This document shows, piece after piece, positions 8,141 to 17,987 of a stretch of DNA of 64,000 bases (the stretch's first letter is position 1; each line of letters starts with the position of its first letter). Under the pieces are notes generated by a model. The model made no database searches, was not told the DNA's origin, and was given only the letters and a program-made list of their open reading frames with translations. This DNA is from Citrobacter tructae. GTDB taxonomy: Bacteria > Pseudomonadota > Gammaproteobacteria > Enterobacterales > Enterobacteriaceae. Location of the stretch: the NCBI RefSeq assembly GCF_004684345.1, contig NZ_CP038469.1, positions 4,712,001 to 4,776,000 on the forward strand, written 5' to 3'. Position numbers and translations under genes: made by a program.

Positions 8141-8917
8141 ATGTCTGAAACAAAAAACGAATTAGAAACGTTGCTGGAACAAGCGGCGACTGAGCCTGCG
8201 CATCGCCCGGCATTTTTCCGTACGTTGCTGGAATCCACCGTCTGGGTTCCGGGAACAGCCGCAGAAGGCGAGGCGGTGGTTGAAGATAGCGCGCTGGATC
8301 TGCAGCACTGGGAAAAAGAAGACGGCACCACCGTGATCCCGTTTTTCACTTCTCTTGAAGCCTTGCAGCAGGCCGTTGAAGACGAACAGGCATTTGTTGT
8401 GATGCCGGTACGCACGCTGTTTGAAATGACGTTGGGCGCAACGCTGTTTCTCAACGCCAAACTGCCAACCGGCAAAGAGTTTATGCCGCGCGAAATCAGT
8501 CTGCTGATAGGTGAAGAAGGGAATCCGCTGAGTACCCAGGAAGTGTTGGAAGGCGGCGAGTCGCTTATCCTCTCTGAGGTTGCGGAACCGCCGGTACAGA
8601 TGATTGACTCACTGACCACGCTGTTTAAAACCATTAAACCCGTTAAACGGGCATTTATCTGCTCGATTAAAGAGAGTCCTGATGCTCAGCCGAACCTGCT
8701 GATTGGCATTGAAGCCGATGGTGATATTGAAGAGATTATTCATGCCACAGGCAGTGTAGCAACGGATACGTTACCGGGTGATGAACCGATTGATATCTGC
8801 CAGGTGGTGAAAGGTGAAAAAGGGGTCAGCCACTTTATTACCGAGCACATCGCGCCGTTCTACGAGCGCCGCTGGGGCGGTTTCCTGCGCGATTTTAAAC
8901 AGAATCGAATTATCTAA
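8141..8917 (+). CDS. sseB: Enhanced serine sensitivity protein SseB
   Basis: A 258-residue cytoplasmic protein of the SseB family; overexpression or loss changes serine sensitivity in E. coli, but the biochemical role is not known. The recognisable parts are the N-terminal domain (about 1-130) and the SseB C-terminal domain ending ERRWGGFLRDFKQNRII. The start at 8141 (MSETKNELETLL) is the family start; the open frame upstream is only REP sequence. It converges on sseA across a second REP. It is unrelated to the Salmonella type III secretion protein with the same name. Confidence 0.95.
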   Translation: MSETKNELETLLEQAATEPAHRPAFFRTLLESTVWVPGTAAEGEAVVEDSALDLQHWEKEDGTTVIPFFTSLEALQQAVEDEQAFVVMPVRTLFEMTLGATLFLNAKLPTGKEFMPREISLLIGEEGNPLSTQEVLEGGESLILSEVAEPPVQMIDSLTTLFKTIKPVKRAFICSIKESPDAQPNLLIGIEADGDIEEIIHATGSVATDTLPGDEPIDICQVVKGEKGVSHFITEHIAPFYERRWGGFLRDFKQNRII

Positions 8918-8923
8918 AAGATG

Positions 8924-8951
8924 TTGCCGGATAAGCGAAGTGTTATCCGGC
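8924..8951. repeat. REP element between convergent sseB and sseA
   Basis: TTGCCGGATAAGCGAAGTG with TTATCCGGCA forms a REP hairpin in the 44-bp gap between two convergent genes. It could act as a shared 3' boundary. Confidence 0.7.
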
Positions 8952-8961
8952 ATTTCAAACG

Positions 8962-9804
8962 TTATGCCGGTTCTACTGGTAAATCGTTGCGCGCTCCCCA
9001 TTCGCTCCACGCGCCGTCATACAATGCGACGTTGGGGACACCCAGCGTGGCAAGCGCCAGCACCACCACGGCAGCTGTTACGCCGGAGCCGCAGCTGGCG
9101 ATAATTGGTCTGTCAAAACTCACGCCGTGGCTGAAGAAGATAGCATCCAGCTCATCGGTGGTTTTTAATTCGCCATCACGAACCAGTTCTGTCCACGGTA
9201 CGTTCAGTGCACCTGGAACATGACCGCGCTTCAGGCCAGGACGCGGCTCGTCAACTTCCGCGTTAAAACGTGCAGCCGGTCGCGCATCGACAATCTGCGC
9301 GGTTTTTTCATGGCTGGCCAGCAGGACATCGGTCACCCGCACTACGGCCTCTGGCGTAAACGCGGTGTCAAACTCGCCTTCGGGCAAATCAACGCTCCCT
9401 TCCTGCAACGGTAACTCATCACGCTGCCAACTCGCAAAACCGCCTGCCAAAATGGAGACATTTTCCACGCCAAACGTGCGCAGCATCCACCAGGCTCGCG
9501 GGGCAGAAAATAGATTGCCGTCATCGTAGATGACCAGGTGTTTATCCTGATGTACACCCAACTCGCGCATGGCTACGGCGAAAGCCTCCGGACGTGGCAT
9601 CATATGCGGTAACGCAGAGGTATGGTCGGAGAGCGCTTCGATATCAAAAAAAACCGCGCCAGGAAGATGGCCGGCGCGATACTCCTCGCCAACATCGCGA
9701 TCTTCCTGTCCTGGAGGAGCCATCCGGGCATCAATAATTTGTATTTCCGGATCGTCAATGTGTTCGACAAGCCAGTCGGCAGCGACAAAGAAGGCGGTGG
9801 TCAT
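8962..9804 (-). CDS. sseA: 3-mercaptopyruvate sulfurtransferase SseA
   Basis: A 280-residue two-domain rhodanese that moves sulfur from 3-mercaptopyruvate to thiol acceptors. The inactive N-terminal rhodanese domain covers about 1-140; the active C-terminal domain holds the catalytic cysteine in CGSGVTAAVVVLALATLGV, where the CGSGVT loop separates mercaptopyruvate from thiosulfate enzymes. The start at 9804 (MTTAFFVAADWL) has GGAG seven bases upstream; a longer open frame exists but is not family-like. The gene converges on sseB. Confidence 0.96.
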   Translation of the reverse strand: MTTAFFVAADWLVEHIDDPEIQIIDARMAPPGQEDRDVGEEYRAGHLPGAVFFDIEALSDHTSALPHMMPRPEAFAVAMRELGVHQDKHLVIYDDGNLFSAPRAWWMLRTFGVENVSILAGGFASWQRDELPLQEGSVDLPEGEFDTAFTPEAVVRVTDVLLASHEKTAQIVDARPAARFNAEVDEPRPGLKRGHVPGALNVPWTELVRDGELKTTDELDAIFFSHGVSFDRPIIASCGSGVTAAVVVLALATLGVPNVALYDGAWSEWGARNDLPVEPA

Positions 9805-10010
9805 AGGCATCTCCATTTTTACCAAGTTTCGGCAAATTGTCGGCTGTTTACCGTAAAGCGACAAGTAAAAGAGGCTGATTTGTCAGGTGGACCCACATTA
9901 ATCACGAAAATTCAGACAACAACATCCTATTACTGACTTCCACCGCCTGAAATCTGACGCATAATAGTTGTTCTACGTAGCTAACGGGCCACTCAGGCCA
10001 GGGATGAAAA

Positions 10011-13000
10011 ATGAAACATTTACGCGTAGTGGCCTGTATGCTGATGTTGGCGTTGGCGGGGTGCGATAATAACGATAAGCCGTCGACGGCGGCAAAAAAT
10101 GATGCACTAGCCCCACAGACCACGCCGGCAAAAGATCCGGCGCAATTACATAAGCTGATGCAGCAAAGTCAGGGTAAACCGTTGACGCTTTTGGATGCTT
10201 CAGAAGTCCAGTTGGACGGTGCGGCGACGTTGGTGCTGACTTTCTCTATTCCTCTCGATCCTGAACAAGATTTTTCTCGCGTACTGCACGTTGTCGATAA
10301 AAAAAGCGGCAAAGTAGACGGAGCCTGGGAACTGGCGCCAAACCTGAAAGAGTTACGCTTACGTCATCTGGAGCCCAATCGCGAGCTGGTGGTGACCATC
10401 GAGCGCGATTTGCTGGCGCTGAATAAGGCGACGTTTGGCATCGAGTATGAAAAAAATATCACCACTCGCGATGTCCAGCCGAGCGTCGGGTTTGCCAGCC
10501 GTGGTTCGCTGTTACCTGGTAAAGTGATCGAAGGGTTACCGGTGATGGCGCTGAATGTCAACAGCGTGGATGTGAACTTCTTTCGCGTGAAACCGGAGTC
10601 GCTCGGTGCGTTTGTCAGCCAGTGGGAATACCGCAACTCGCTGTCTAACTGGGAATCAGACACCCTGCTGAAGATGGCGGAACTGGTTTATTCCGGGCGC
10701 TTTGACCTTAATCCTGCGCGCAATACCCGCGAGAAACTGCTGCTGCCGCTGGGTGATATCAAGCCGTTGCAACAGGCGGGTGTTTACGTTGCGGTGATGA
10801 ACCAAGCCGGACAGTACAACTACAGCAATGCTGCCACGTTGTTCACGCTCAGTGATATTGGTGTTTCTGCACATCGTTACCACAATCAGCTGGATGTCTT
10901 TACCCAGAGCCTGGAAAACGGCGCTGCGCAGCAGGGGATTGATGTCACCTTACTCAATGAGAAAGGACAGACGCTGACGCAGGCGACCAGCGATGCGCAG
11001 GGACACGTGAAGCTCGAGACGGATAAAGACGCCGCTTTATTGCTGGCGCGTAAAGACGGACAAACCACGCTGCTGGATCTGAAATTGCCGGCGCTGGATC
11101 TGGCAGAATTTGATATTGCTGGGGCACCGGGATACAGCAAACAGTTCTTTATGTTCGGCCCACGCGATCTCTATCGTCCGGGTGAAACGGTGATCCTCAA
11201 CGGACTGCTGCGCGACAGCGACGGCAAAACGTTGCCCGATCAGCCGGTTAAGCTGGAAGTCGTGAAACCCGACGGACAGGTATTACGCACGGTGGTCAGC
11301 CAGCCCGAAAACGGTTTGTATCGCCTGACCTGGCCGCTGGACAGCAGTGCGCCAACGGGTATGTGGCATATTCGCGCCAACACCGGCGATAACCGCTCAC
11401 GGATGTGGGATTTCCACGTCGAAGATTTTATGCCCGAACGGATGGCGCTCAACCTCACTGCCAACAAAACGCCGATTGCTCCGACGGATGAAGTGAAGTT
11501 TTCGGTGGTGGGTTACTACCTTTACGGCGCACCAGCGAATGGTAATGCTCTGCAAGGGCAGCTTTTTCTGCGACCTCAGCGAGAGGCGGTTCCCGCATTG
11601 CCGGGGTTCCAGTTTGGTAATATTGCTGAAGAGAACCTCTCCCGTAGCCTCGATGAAGTTCAGCTGACGCTGGATGAAAATGGTCGCGGCGAAGTCACAA
11701 CGAGCAGCCAGTGGCAGGAGGCACACTCTCCTTTACAGATTATTTTGCAGGCCAGCCTGCTGGAGTCGGGCGGCCGTCCGGTGACCCGTCGGGTAGAGCA
11801 GGCGGTCTGGCCTGCGGATACCCTTCCGGGCATTCGCCCGCAGTTTGCCGCGAAAGCCGTTTATGATTACCGCACCGACACCACGGTGAACCAACCCATC
11901 GTCGACGAAAACAGCAATGCCGCGTTTGATATTGTCTATGCCGATGCGAAAGGTGAGAAAAAAGCGGTTACCGATTTGCAAGTGCGTTTGATCCGCGAAC
12001 GTCGGGATTATTACTGGAACTGGTCTGAGGGCGAAGGCTGGCAGTCTCAGTTCGATCAAAAGGATCTGGTCGAAGGCGAGCAGGCTTTGGATCTTAAGGC
12101 CGACGAAACCGGTAAAGTCAGCTTCCCGGTTGAGTGGGGTGCTTACCGTTTGGAAGTCAAAGCACCGAACGATACGGTGAGCAGCGTACGCTTCTGGGCC
12201 GGATACAGTTGGCAGGATAACAGCGACGGCAGCGGGGCTGTGCGCCCGGATCGCGTGACTCTGAAACTGGATAAACCCAATTATCGTCCTGGCGACACCA
12301 TGAAGCTACACATTGCCGCACCTGCTGCCGGTAAAGGTTACGCGATGGTCGAGTCCAGCGAAGGTCCGCTGTGGTGGCAAGAGATCGACGTACCTGCGGA
12401 TGGCCTTGATCTTTCTATCCCGGTCGATAAAACCTGGAATCGTCATGACTTGTATCTCAGCGCTTTGGTGATACGTCCTGGCGATAAATCCCGCTCAGCA
12501 ACGCCAAAACGTGCGGTGGGATTACTGCATTTGCCGTTGGGCGATGAAAACCGTCGTCTTGATTTGACGCTGGAAAACCCGGCGAAAATGCGCCCCAATC
12601 AGCCGCTGACCGTCAAGGTGAAAGCCAGTGTTAAAAATGGTGAGATACCAAAGCAGGTTAATGTACTGGTATCCGCCGTTGACAGCGGGGTGTTGAATAT
12701 CACGGATTACGCCACGCCGGATCCGTGGCAGGCGTTTTTCGGCCAAAAACGCTATGGCGCGGATATTTATGATATTTACGGCCAGGTGATCGAAGGGCAA
12801 GGTCGTCTGGCGGCGCTGCGTTTCGGTGGTGATGGCGATGAGTTAAAACGCGGCGGAAAACCGCCGGTCAATCACGTCAATATCGTGGCGCAGCAGGCGT
12901 TACCGGTCACGCTCAACGAGCAGGGCGAGGGGGCGGTGACATTACCGATTGGCGATTTCAACGGTGAACTTCGGGTGATGGCGCAAGCCTGGACAGAAGA

Positions 13001-14942
13001 TGACTTTGGCAGCAGCGAAAGTAAAGTGATCGTTGCCGCGCCGGCGATCGCTGAACTGAATATGCCGCGCTTTATGGCCGGAGGCGATACCTCGCGCCTG
13101 ACGCTGGATGTGACCAACCTGACCGACAAACCGCAGACGCTGAATATTAAGCTCGCAGCCAGTGGTTTACTGGAACTGGTGGGGCAAGATCCGGAACCGG
13201 TGAATCTGGCTCCGGGCGTGCGTACCACGCTGTTTATTCCGGTGCGGGCGCGGGAGGGATTCGGCGATGGCGAAATTCAGGCGCAGATTAGCGGCCTTGC
13301 GCTGCCGGGTGAAACGCTACCTGTTCAGCATAAACAGTGGAAGATTGGCGTGCGCCCGGCGTTCCCGGCGCAAACCATCAACAACGGCGTCGCGCTCCAG
13401 CCGGGCGAAACCTGGCAGGTTCCGGGCGAAGAACTGACCAACTTCTCTCCAGTCACGATGCAGGGGCAACTGCTGCTTAGCGGCAAGCCGCCGCTGAATC
13501 TGGCGCGCTACATCCGCGAACTGAAAGCCTATCCATACGGCTGTCTGGAGCAGACGGCCAGCGGATTGTTCCCATCTTTATATACCAATGCCGCACAGTT
13601 AAAGGCGTTAGGTATCGCGGGCGATAGCGATGATAAACGCCGTGAGGCGGTCGAGATCGGTATTTCCCGGTTACTACAAATGCAGCGTGACGACGGGGGT
13701 TTTGCGCTGTGGGATAAGAACGGGCCGGAAGAGTACTGGCTGAGCGCTTATGTCATGGATTTCCTCGTCCGAGCAAATGAGCAAGGCTACAGCGTTCCGG
13801 CTGAAGTGATTAACCAGGGTAATGCGCGGTTGCTGCGCTATTTGCAGGATTCGGGCATGATGTCGATTCGCTACACAGATGATACTGCAGCCAGCCGGTT
13901 TGCCGTGCAGGCCTATGCCGCGTTGGTGTTGGCCCGTCAGCAGAAGGCCCCGCTCGGCGCACTGCGCGAGATCTGGGAGCGTCGTGCCCAGGCCGCCTCC
14001 GGTCTGCCGCTGCTGCAACTGGGGGTCGCGTTGAAAAACATGGGCGATGCTAACCGCAGCGAACAGGCGTTGACGCTGGCCCTGAATACACCGCGCCGCG
14101 ATGCGCAGCAATGGATGGCGGATTACGGCAGCCAGTTGCGTGATAACGCGCTGATGCTGGCGTTACTGGAAGAGAACAAACTGAAACTAGACGTACAAAA
14201 CACATTGCTGAACACGCTATCAGAGCAGGCTTTTGGTCAACGCTGGCTCTCCACTCAGGAAAATAATGCGCTGTTCCTTGCTGCGCGCACATTGCAGGAT
14301 TTGCCTGGCACGTGGCAGGCACAGACCTCGCTCTCTGCTCAGACGCTGGCGGGCGAGAAATCGCAAACCCGTAATCTGGATGCTGAACAGTTGTCTACTC
14401 TGGCGGTGACCAATACGGGTAACCTGCCGCTGTGGTTGCGTATGGATGTCAGTGGTTATCCGCAAACCTCGCCGCAGCCTGCCAGCAATGTACTGCACAT
14501 TGAGCGTCAGGTTCTGGGCACCGATGGGCAGAGTAAATCGCTCTCGTCTCTGCGTAGCGGTGAGCTTGTGCTGGTGTGGCTGACGGTAAAAGCCAGCCAG
14601 AATGTACCGGATGCACTGGTCGTCGATTTACTGCCTGCCGGACTGGAGCTGGAAAACCAGAATCTGGCTAACGGCAGCGCCAGCCTGCAGGATAGCGGCA
14701 GTGAAGTGGCGAATCTGCTCAATCAAATGCAGCAGGCGGATATCCAGCACGTTGAGTTCCGCGACGATCGCTTTGTCGCGGCGGTCGCGGTCAACGAAGG
14801 GCAGCCGGTAACGTTGGTGTATCTGGCGCGAGCGGTTACGCCGGGAACGTATCAGGTGCCTGTACCACAAGTGGAGTCGATGTATGTTCCGCAGTGGCGT
14901 GCGACTGGCACGGCTGAGGGCCCGCTGATTGTCAGACCGTAA
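10011..14942 (+). CDS. yfhM: Bacterial alpha-2-macroglobulin lipoprotein YfhM (ECAM type)
   Basis: A 1643-residue periplasmic protease trap. The N-terminus is a lipoprotein signal with lipobox LAGC and Cys18; Asp at +2 (CD) is the inner-membrane retention signal, so it should face the periplasm from the inner membrane. A long chain of macroglobulin-type domains leads to the thioester domain, where YGCLEQ contains the thioester Cys1178 and Gln1181. Proteases that cut the bait region should become covalently trapped. The stop is immediately followed by the pbpC ATG, giving a coupled pair for protease defence and cell-wall repair. Length is ten residues less than E. coli YfhM (1653). Confidence 0.97.
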   Translation: MKHLRVVACMLMLALAGCDNNDKPSTAAKNDALAPQTTPAKDPAQLHKLMQQSQGKPLTLLDASEVQLDGAATLVLTFSIPLDPEQDFSRVLHVVDKKSGKVDGAWELAPNLKELRLRHLEPNRELVVTIERDLLALNKATFGIEYEKNITTRDVQPSVGFASRGSLLPGKVIEGLPVMALNVNSVDVNFFRVKPESLGAFVSQWEYRNSLSNWESDTLLKMAELVYSGRFDLNPARNTREKLLLPLGDIKPLQQAGVYVAVMNQAGQYNYSNAATLFTLSDIGVSAHRYHNQLDVFTQSLENGAAQQGIDVTLLNEKGQTLTQATSDAQGHVKLETDKDAALLLARKDGQTTLLDLKLPALDLAEFDIAGAPGYSKQFFMFGPRDLYRPGETVILNGLLRDSDGKTLPDQPVKLEVVKPDGQVLRTVVSQPENGLYRLTWPLDSSAPTGMWHIRANTGDNRSRMWDFHVEDFMPERMALNLTANKTPIAPTDEVKFSVVGYYLYGAPANGNALQGQLFLRPQREAVPALPGFQFGNIAEENLSRSLDEVQLTLDENGRGEVTTSSQWQEAHSPLQIILQASLLESGGRPVTRRVEQAVWPADTLPGIRPQFAAKAVYDYRTDTTVNQPIVDENSNAAFDIVYADAKGEKKAVTDLQVRLIRERRDYYWNWSEGEGWQSQFDQKDLVEGEQALDLKADETGKVSFPVEWGAYRLEVKAPNDTVSSVRFWAGYSWQDNSDGSGAVRPDRVTLKLDKPNYRPGDTMKLHIAAPAAGKGYAMVESSEGPLWWQEIDVPADGLDLSIPVDKTWNRHDLYLSALVIRPGDKSRSATPKRAVGLLHLPLGDENRRLDLTLENPAKMRPNQPLTVKVKASVKNGEIPKQVNVLVSAVDSGVLNITDYATPDPWQAFFGQKRYGADIYDIYGQVIEGQGRLAALRFGGDGDELKRGGKPPVNHVNIVAQQALPVTLNEQGEGAVTLPIGDFNGELRVMAQAWTEDDFGSSESKVIVAAPAIAELNMPRFMAGGDTSRLTLDVTNLTDKPQTLNIKLAASGLLELVGQDPEPVNLAPGVRTTLFIPVRAREGFGDGEIQAQISGLALPGETLPVQHKQWKIGVRPAFPAQTINNGVALQPGETWQVPGEELTNFSPVTMQGQLLLSGKPPLNLARYIRELKAYPYGCLEQTASGLFPSLYTNAAQLKALGIAGDSDDKRREAVEIGISRLLQMQRDDGGFALWDKNGPEEYWLSAYVMDFLVRANEQGYSVPAEVINQGNARLLRYLQDSGMMSIRYTDDTAASRFAVQAYAALVLARQQKAPLGALREIWERRAQAASGLPLLQLGVALKNMGDANRSEQALTLALNTPRRDAQQWMADYGSQLRDNALMLALLEENKLKLDVQNTLLNTLSEQAFGQRWLSTQENNALFLAARTLQDLPGTWQAQTSLSAQTLAGEKSQTRNLDAEQLSTLAVTNTGNLPLWLRMDVSGYPQTSPQPASNVLHIERQVLGTDGQSKSLSSLRSGELVLVWLTVKASQNVPDALVVDLLPAGLELENQNLANGSASLQDSGSEVANLLNQMQQADIQHVEFRDDRFVAAVAVNEGQPVTLVYLARAVTPGTYQVPVPQVESMYVPQWRATGTAEGPLIVRP

Positions 14943-17249
14943 ATGATGCATAGATGGGCTAAACGCGGCTGCTGGCTGGCAGCCGTTGCGTTATTAGCAG
15001 GGGTGGTGGTGTGGGCGGCGGATAAAATCTGGCCGCTGCCGCTGCATGAAGTTAATCCTGCGCGGGTGGTCGTGGCTCACGATGGTACGCCGCTGTGGCG
15101 CTTTGCCGACGCGGACGGTATCTGGCGTTATCCGGTCACCATTGAAGAGGTATCGCCCCGGTATCTTGAGGCGCTTATTAACTACGAAGATCGCTGGTTC
15201 TGGAAACATCCCGGCGTCAATCCGTTTTCAGTGCTGCGCGCGGCATGGCAGGACCTTTCTTCTGGACGCGTCGTCTCAGGCGGCAGTACGCTCACCATGC
15301 AGGTGGCGAGACTGCTTGACCCGCATCCGCGCACTTTCGGCGGCAAGTTCCGCCAGCTCTGGCGCGCATTCCAACTTGAGTGGCATCTATCCAAGCGTGA
15401 CATCCTGACGCTGTATCTTAATCGCGCACCGTTTGGCGGTACGCTGCAAGGTGTCGGTGCCGCAAGCTGGGCGTATCTTGGCAAATCGCCAGCACAACTT
15501 AGTTACTCCGATGCTGCGCTATTGGCCGTCCTGCCGCAGGCACCGAGTCGTTTGCGCCCGGACCGTTGGCCGGAGCGGGCGGAAGTCGCACGAAATAAAG
15601 TGCTCGAACGCATGGCGACGCAGGGAGTCTGGTCGGCACAACAGGCGCAGGAATCACGTGAAGAACCGGTCTGGCTGGCACCGAGACAGATGCCGCAATT
15701 AGCACCACTGTTCTCGCGCATGATGCTGAATAAAAGCCGCAGCAACAAAATTGTCACCACGCTGGACGCCGGGCTGCAACGCCAACTGGAAGAGCTGGCG
15801 CAAAACTGGAAAGGTCGGCTACCGGCGCGCAGTTCGCTGGCGATGATTGTCGTTGATCACACCGATATGAGCGTGCGTGGCTGGGTCGGCTCGGTGGATA
15901 TGAATGACGACACTCGTTTTGGTCATGTGGATATGGTGAGTGCAATCCGCTCGCCGGGATCTGTGCTGAAACCGTTTATCTATGGCCTGGCGCTGGATGA
16001 CGGATTAATTCACCCGGCTTCATTATTACAGGACGTACCACGGCGTACCGGTGATTATCGACCAGGGAATTTTGACAGCGGTTTTCATGGCCCGGTAAGT
16101 ATGGGAGAGGCGTTGATACGCTCGTTGAATCTACCGGCAGTCCAGGTACTGGAAGCTTACGGTCCGAAGCGTTTTGCCGCATCGTTGCGTAACGTTGGCT
16201 TACCGCTGTATCTGCCCGCAGGGGCTGCGCCAAATCTATCGCTGATCCTCGGCGGTGCAGGGGCAAGGCTGGAAGACATGGCCGCAGCGTACAGCGTATT
16301 TGCCCGTCAGGGGAAAGCAGGAAAATTGCGCCTGCAGCCGGAAGACCCGCTGCTGGAACGCCCGCTGATGTCGGCGGGGGCTGCGTGGATTATCCGGCGA
16401 ATTATGGCGGATGAAGCGCAGCCCCTGCCGGATAATGCGCTGAGCCGCGTGGTGCCGCTGGCGTGGAAAACGGGCACCAGCTATGGCTATCGCGATGCGT
16501 GGGCTATTGGCATCAACTCACGTTACGTGATTGGCATCTGGACAGGCAGGCCAGACGGGACGCCGGTGGTGGGGCAATTTGGTTTTGCCAGCGCGGTGCC
16601 TTTGCTGAATCAGATTAATAACTTACTGTTGGCGCGTGGAACAAATCAGCCTGAAGATCCGCGACCAGAGTCGGTCAGCCGGGGCATGGTGTGCTGGCCG
16701 GGCGGGCAATTTTTGCCAGACGGGGACGGCAACTGTCGTCGCCGCTTAGCCACCTGGCTACTGGACGGTAGCCAGCCGCCTACGCTGTTATTACCCGAGC
16801 AGGAAGGGGTTAACGGTATTCGTTTTCCCGTCTGGTTAGATGAGGCAGGAAAGCGCGTTGCGCCAGATTGCGCGCAGGCGCGTGAACATATGTTAATCGT
16901 CTGGCCCTTACCGCTGGAGCCCTGGCTGCCGCAATCTGAGCGCCGAGCCGCACGGTTACCGCCGGTTTCCGCTACCTGCCCGCCGTTGGGGCAGGATGCT
17001 TTCTTACCGCTCCAGTTGACAGGCGTTCGTGATGGCGCGATTGTGAAACGTTTACCCGGTTCTCCGGAGGTCTCAGTACCGGTGCAAACCAGCGGTGGGA
17101 CAGGTGAGCGCTGGTGGTTTCTTAACGGTGAGCGACTAGACGAGCGTGGGCGAAATCTTACCCTGCGCTTAACGGTAAAAGGGGAGTATCAGCTGCTGGT
17201 GATGGATGCTGGTGGGCAGGTTGCTACGGTGGGATTTGCTTTGCAGTAG
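14943..17249 (+). CDS. pbpC: Penicillin-binding protein 1C
   Basis: A 768-residue bifunctional class A PBP, with one N-terminal transmembrane segment at about residues 9-27. The glycosyltransferase domain carries NYEDRWFWKHPGVNP with the catalytic Glu and SGGSTLTMQVARLL. The transpeptidase domain has the SxxK nucleophile Ser340 (SPGSVLKP) and KTGTS at 509. A C-terminal PBP1C-specific beta domain follows (about 690-768). Two ATG codons stand at 14943 and 14946; the first is zero bases from the yfhM stop, so translation is coupled. It belongs to the family pair with yfhM. Confidence 0.96.
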   Translation: MMHRWAKRGCWLAAVALLAGVVVWAADKIWPLPLHEVNPARVVVAHDGTPLWRFADADGIWRYPVTIEEVSPRYLEALINYEDRWFWKHPGVNPFSVLRAAWQDLSSGRVVSGGSTLTMQVARLLDPHPRTFGGKFRQLWRAFQLEWHLSKRDILTLYLNRAPFGGTLQGVGAASWAYLGKSPAQLSYSDAALLAVLPQAPSRLRPDRWPERAEVARNKVLERMATQGVWSAQQAQESREEPVWLAPRQMPQLAPLFSRMMLNKSRSNKIVTTLDAGLQRQLEELAQNWKGRLPARSSLAMIVVDHTDMSVRGWVGSVDMNDDTRFGHVDMVSAIRSPGSVLKPFIYGLALDDGLIHPASLLQDVPRRTGDYRPGNFDSGFHGPVSMGEALIRSLNLPAVQVLEAYGPKRFAASLRNVGLPLYLPAGAAPNLSLILGGAGARLEDMAAAYSVFARQGKAGKLRLQPEDPLLERPLMSAGAAWIIRRIMADEAQPLPDNALSRVVPLAWKTGTSYGYRDAWAIGINSRYVIGIWTGRPDGTPVVGQFGFASAVPLLNQINNLLLARGTNQPEDPRPESVSRGMVCWPGGQFLPDGDGNCRRRLATWLLDGSQPPTLLLPEQEGVNGIRFPVWLDEAGKRVAPDCAQAREHMLIVWPLPLEPWLPQSERRAARLPPVSATCPPLGQDAFLPLQLTGVRDGAIVKRLPGSPEVSVPVQTSGGTGERWWFLNGERLDERGRNLTLRLTVKGEYQLLVMDAGGQVATVGFALQ

Positions 17250-17312
17250 ACTAGCTTGATGTGGTTTGTTGCTAAAATTCATCTTATTTTAAAGAAATGT
17301 TACCTTCGTCAA

Positions 17313-17341
17313 TAGTCAATTGCAGGGATGCTCTTTATAAT
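17313..17341 (+). promoter_or_regulatory. Predicted sigma-70 promoter of ndk
   Basis: TAGTCA (17313-17318) and a perfect TATAAT (17336-17341) are separated by 17 bp, giving a start near 17348 and a leader of about 40 nt. This is inferred from sequence only. Confidence 0.6.
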
Positions 17342-17386
17342 CCGCGCCAGGTAAACGACAACAAAACATCTTTTTCAGAGGTAATC

Positions 17387-17818
17387 ATGGCTATTGAACG
17401 TACTTTTTCCATCATCAAACCAAACGCGGTGGCAAAAAACGTTATTGGGAGCATCTTCGCGCGCTTTGAATCAGCAGGGTTCAAAATTGTCGGCACTAAA
17501 ATGCTGCATCTGACCGTTGAACAGGCACGTGGTTTCTATGCTGAGCACGACGGCAAACCGTTCTTTGACGGTCTGGTTGAATTCATGACCTCCGGTCCAA
17601 TTGTTGTTTCCGTACTGGAAAGCGAAAACGCCGTTCAGCGTCACCGCGATCTGCTGGGTGCAACCAACCCGGCGAATGCCCTGGCAGGCACGCTGCGTGC
17701 AGATTACGCTGACAGCTTTACTGAGAACGGCACCCACGGTTCAGACTCCGTTGAATCTGCCGCGCGTGAAATCGCCTATTTCTTTGGTGAAGGCGAAGTG
17801 TGCGCTCGTACTCGTTAA
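17387..17818 (+). CDS. ndk: Nucleoside diphosphate kinase
   Basis: A 143-residue enzyme that balances nucleoside triphosphate pools by phosphate exchange through a phosphohistidine. The catalytic histidine is His117 in NGTHGSDS. The start at 17387 (MAIERTFSIIKPNAVAKN) has AGAGGTAATC upstream; the frame is open further but only through the promoter region. A consensus promoter lies upstream and a strong terminator downstream, so it forms its own unit. Confidence 0.98.
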   Translation: MAIERTFSIIKPNAVAKNVIGSIFARFESAGFKIVGTKMLHLTVEQARGFYAEHDGKPFFDGLVEFMTSGPIVVSVLESENAVQRHRDLLGATNPANALAGTLRADYADSFTENGTHGSDSVESAAREIAYFFGEGEVCARTR

Positions 17819-17898
17819 TTTAACGGGTTCGTTTACATATTATTTTCGCTAATGCTTCGTGCAAACGTGGCATCCCTGCGCCAGACTTTGTACAATGC

Positions 17899-17951
17899 AA
17901 CGCCCCGGAAGAGCAGACCGCTTGCCGGGGCGTTTCTTTTTAACCCTCCAC
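17899..17951 (+). terminator. Intrinsic terminator after ndk
   Basis: AACGCCCCGG (17899-17908) pairs perfectly with CCGGGGCGTT (17935-17944), followed by TTCTTTTT. The 26-nt loop is long, but the 10-bp GC-rich stem is strong. Confidence 0.75.
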
Positions 17952-17987
17952 GGGCCATAACGTGTAACAACGAGGCCGGAAAAAATT

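Noticed and set aside
7678..8634. 318-codon minus-strand frame over pepB and sseB
   Set aside because: Crosses a REP element and two real genes; Ser-rich nonsense.
8918..8961. Possible small RNA between sseB and sseA
   Set aside because: The gap is only 44 bp and is almost entirely a REP element.
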